From assembly GCA_016182225.1 (NCBI GenBank), contig JACOXV010000006.1:2353-8585 (forward strand): 6,233 nucleotides of DNA, read 5' to 3'. Both the position numbers and the translations under genes were made by a program. The stretch is from Candidatus Levyibacteriota bacterium. Its GTDB lineage: Bacteria > Patescibacteriota > Microgenomatia > Levybacterales > UBA12049. Shown in pieces: positions 5,339 to 6,233 of this stretch. Each line of letters opens with the position of its first letter. Position 1 is the stretch's first letter. The notes below the pieces were generated by a model. It did no database searches, was not told the DNA's origin, and worked only from the letters and a program-made list of their open reading frames with translations.

Positions 5339-6073
5339 CTATTTAGCTTTGGGCATTCGCATTTTAGGACCAGGTTTACCGCTAGCAGCAAAATCCGCAA
5401 AAGTCTTAGTTCTTTCCGCATTAACCGTTCCCGATTGTAACTGCCCAATGATTCTAGCAATGTCTTCATCTCTGATCGGTCTGCGAGGTTGGGGCAGAAT
5501 AAAATGAAATCCTGAATATTCGGGTGTTTGCCAATTAAAATGAAGTAGATCTCTCATAATCGGATCATCAATATTTCCATCGTTAACTTCTGCTGTAAAT
5601 CCATAAGGTCTAGTACGTTTTTTTGGCGTCTCGCCTCTTAGAGTGGCGAATATTCGGTTTATCGCAGCCATATCAGATTCACCGGTATTAAAAAATCTTA
5701 CACTAACACTAAAGTCTGTTGGTTCATCCCAAAAGCTTATTGCGATTCTTGTTGTTTGTCCGGGAAGATCTAGATCTTGAGAAGATCCACGGCTATCATA
5801 TGAGCTTACTGCTATATGAGAATGCTCATCAGGGCCATCAATAAATGCGACACGTTGTTTAATAGTTCCATATGCGCTTGGTTTTGGGTACCAAGCCGGT
5901 CTTTCATATCCTGCAGTCCCTGGATCATATAATTTTTCTATAGCGGCTTTAAGGAGTTGTCTGGTAGGATCATCTGCTTCTGACTCGCTTGTTGCAACAG
6001 CTGAAGGAATAGCTGGTTCACTTGAGGGACTAGAAACTTGGCTATCTTTTTGTTCGTCCACGACGATTATCAT
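5339..6073 (-). CDS. Hypothetical protein, unrecognised
   Basis: A protein of up to 244 residues that I do not recognise. The first 40 or so residues are Ser/Glu/Pro/Ala-rich and probably disordered. A helix (RQLLKAAIEKLYD) follows, then a Trp/Tyr/Pro segment (ERPAWYPKPSAYG) and a mostly beta-strand middle (RVAFIDG, HIAVSSYD, RIAISFWDE, FSVSVRFFN). After that come IMRDLLHFNWQTPEYSGFHF and a helix (DEDIARIIGQLQ), with a basic tail GKPGPKMRMPKAK. It has no cysteine, no signal peptide and no membrane segment, so it should be cytosolic. It is convergent with guaA and divergent from the AbrB-like gene. The start is uncertain: ATG at 6071-6073 lacks a ribosome binding site and lies inside a strong -10 box, whereas GTG at 6059-6061 (codon 5) would suit a leaderless message. 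The long open frame and globular-looking composition support a real gene. Confidence 0.75.
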   Translation of the reverse strand: MIIVVDEQKDSQVSSPSSEPAIPSAVATSESEADDPTRQLLKAAIEKLYDPGTAGYERPAWYPKPSAYGTIKQRVAFIDGPDEHSHIAVSSYDSRGSSQDLDLPGQTTRIAISFWDEPTDFSVSVRFFNTGESDMAAINRIFATLRGETPKKRTRPYGFTAEVNDGNIDDPIMRDLLHFNWQTPEYSGFHFILPQPRRPIRDEDIARIIGQLQSGTVNAERTKTFADFAASGKPGPKMRMPKAK

Positions 6074-6097
6074 AGTTTAGCTTTGAAGGCTTGTCAA
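6069..6097 (-). promoter_or_regulatory. Strong sigma-70-like promoter overlapping the start of the minus-strand gene
   Basis: On the minus strand TTGACA (6092-6097) is followed by exactly 17 nt and TATGAT (6069-6074), five of six matches to the -10 consensus. The -10 box contains the ATG at 6071-6073, so RNA would begin near 6061-6063, downstream of that ATG and at about the GTG of codon 5. Confidence 0.65.
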
Positions 6098-6116
6098 TTT
6101 CCTTGTTGCAGAGTTG

Positions 6117-6161
6117 GTAATACTTGACAAGAAAAGTAATACTTGATAATCTTGGTATTAC
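6117..6161 (+). promoter_or_regulatory. Three GTAWTAC repeats at exact 19-nt spacing, candidate operator
   Basis: GTAATAC occurs at 6117-6123 and 6136-6142, and GTATTAC, its reverse complement, at 6155-6161; starts are exactly 19 nt apart. The first two belong to a 14-nt direct repeat, GTAATACTTGAYAA, differing at one base. The array spans the plus-strand -35 and -10 boxes and ends just before the AbrB-like ATG, the usual arrangement for self-repression by AbrB/MazE-type proteins. Binding by this protein is inferred. Confidence 0.55.
6124..6150 (+). promoter_or_regulatory. Promoter of the AbrB-like gene
   Basis: Consensus -35 TTGACA (6124-6129), a short 15-nt spacer and GATAAT (6145-6150, five of six matches). 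The ATG follows 12 bases after the -10 box, leaving a leader of only about five bases with no Shine-Dalgarno site. It is divergent from the promoter at 6069-6097; the two -35 boxes are 26 nt apart. Confidence 0.55.
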
Positions 6162-6162
6162 T

Positions 6163-6233
6163 ATGCATGGTACTTCTACTATTACACAAAAAGGACAGGT
6201 TGCAATTCCTAAAGAAATTCGGGATTTCTTTAA
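6163..6233 (+). CDS. AbrB/MazE/SpoVT-type DNA-binding protein (3' end cut by window edge)
   Basis: The first 23 codons are visible and read MHGTSTITQKGQVAIPKEIR followed by DFF. The TSTITQKGQVAIPKEIRDFF core is the swapped-hairpin AbrB-type fold found in transition-state regulators and in antitoxins of MazE or VapB type. Such proteins bind DNA as dimers and often repress their own promoter. The ATG at 6163 is preceded by a promoter and a regular repeat array but no ribosome binding site; the ATG at 6167 is out of frame. Whether this is a free-standing regulator or an antitoxin followed by a PIN or MazF toxin depends on sequence beyond the window. Family assignment is firm despite the short length, because the motif is nearly canonical. 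Confidence 0.85.
   Translation, partial: MHGTSTITQKGQVAIPKEIRDFF

Noticed and set aside
1..6233. Alternative genetic code with UGA read as an amino acid
   Set aside because: The seven complete stops are all TAA or TAG, but every gene is full length under the standard code and no in-frame TGA needs to be read through.

Overview
The window is AT-rich, tightly packed bacterial DNA. It most resembles a small-genome lineage of the Patescibacteria/CPR type. This placement is an inference from several traits: lysine-rich proteins, a GuaB without CBS domains, GC-rich and AT-rich palindromes inside and between genes, AT-rich imperfect inverted repeats in the gaps, and few clear Shine-Dalgarno sites before the first genes of transcription units. 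No RNA gene, CRISPR array or transposase is visible, and no gene-free stretch exceeds about 90 bases.

Layout. (1) Positions 1-2439 hold a plus-strand dTMP/folate operon: thymidylate synthase thyA (its first few codons lie outside the window), a Nudix hydrolase, a HIT-family protein and dihydrofolate reductase folA. Gaps are 1-2 nt or a 1-nt overlap. (2) Positions 2478-5251 hold the two GMP-branch genes guaB (IMP dehydrogenase) and guaA (GMP synthase), separated by an 83-nt AT-rich repeat region. (3) Positions 5339-6073 hold a minus-strand gene of unknown function, convergent with guaA. (4) Positions 6074-6162 are a divergent promoter region carrying three evenly spaced 7-bp repeats. (5) From 6163 the start of an AbrB/MazE-like DNA-binding protein runs off the right edge.

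How the genes work together. ThyA makes dTMP from dUMP and leaves dihydrofolate, which FolA reduces to tetrahydrofolate. The Nudix and HIT proteins between them probably hydrolyse nucleotides, but their substrates cannot be read from sequence. GuaB and GuaA convert IMP to XMP to GMP. The first 5.2 kb is therefore a compact set of nucleotide-supply genes.

Most unusual points: folA carries two palindromes in frame, each at a surface-loop position (a 39-nt element of 82% GC and a 26-nt AT-rich one). ThyA has His-Asn where the partner-subunit Arg-Arg pair that binds the dUMP phosphate is expected, and it has a basic tail past the normal C-terminus. GuaB lacks the CBS pair and a recognisable Arg-Tyr flap dyad. 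Several promoter-proximal genes appear to have their -10 box so close to the start codon that the mRNA would be leaderless or nearly so. The AbrB-like gene is preceded by a 19-bp-spaced array that looks like an autoregulatory operator.
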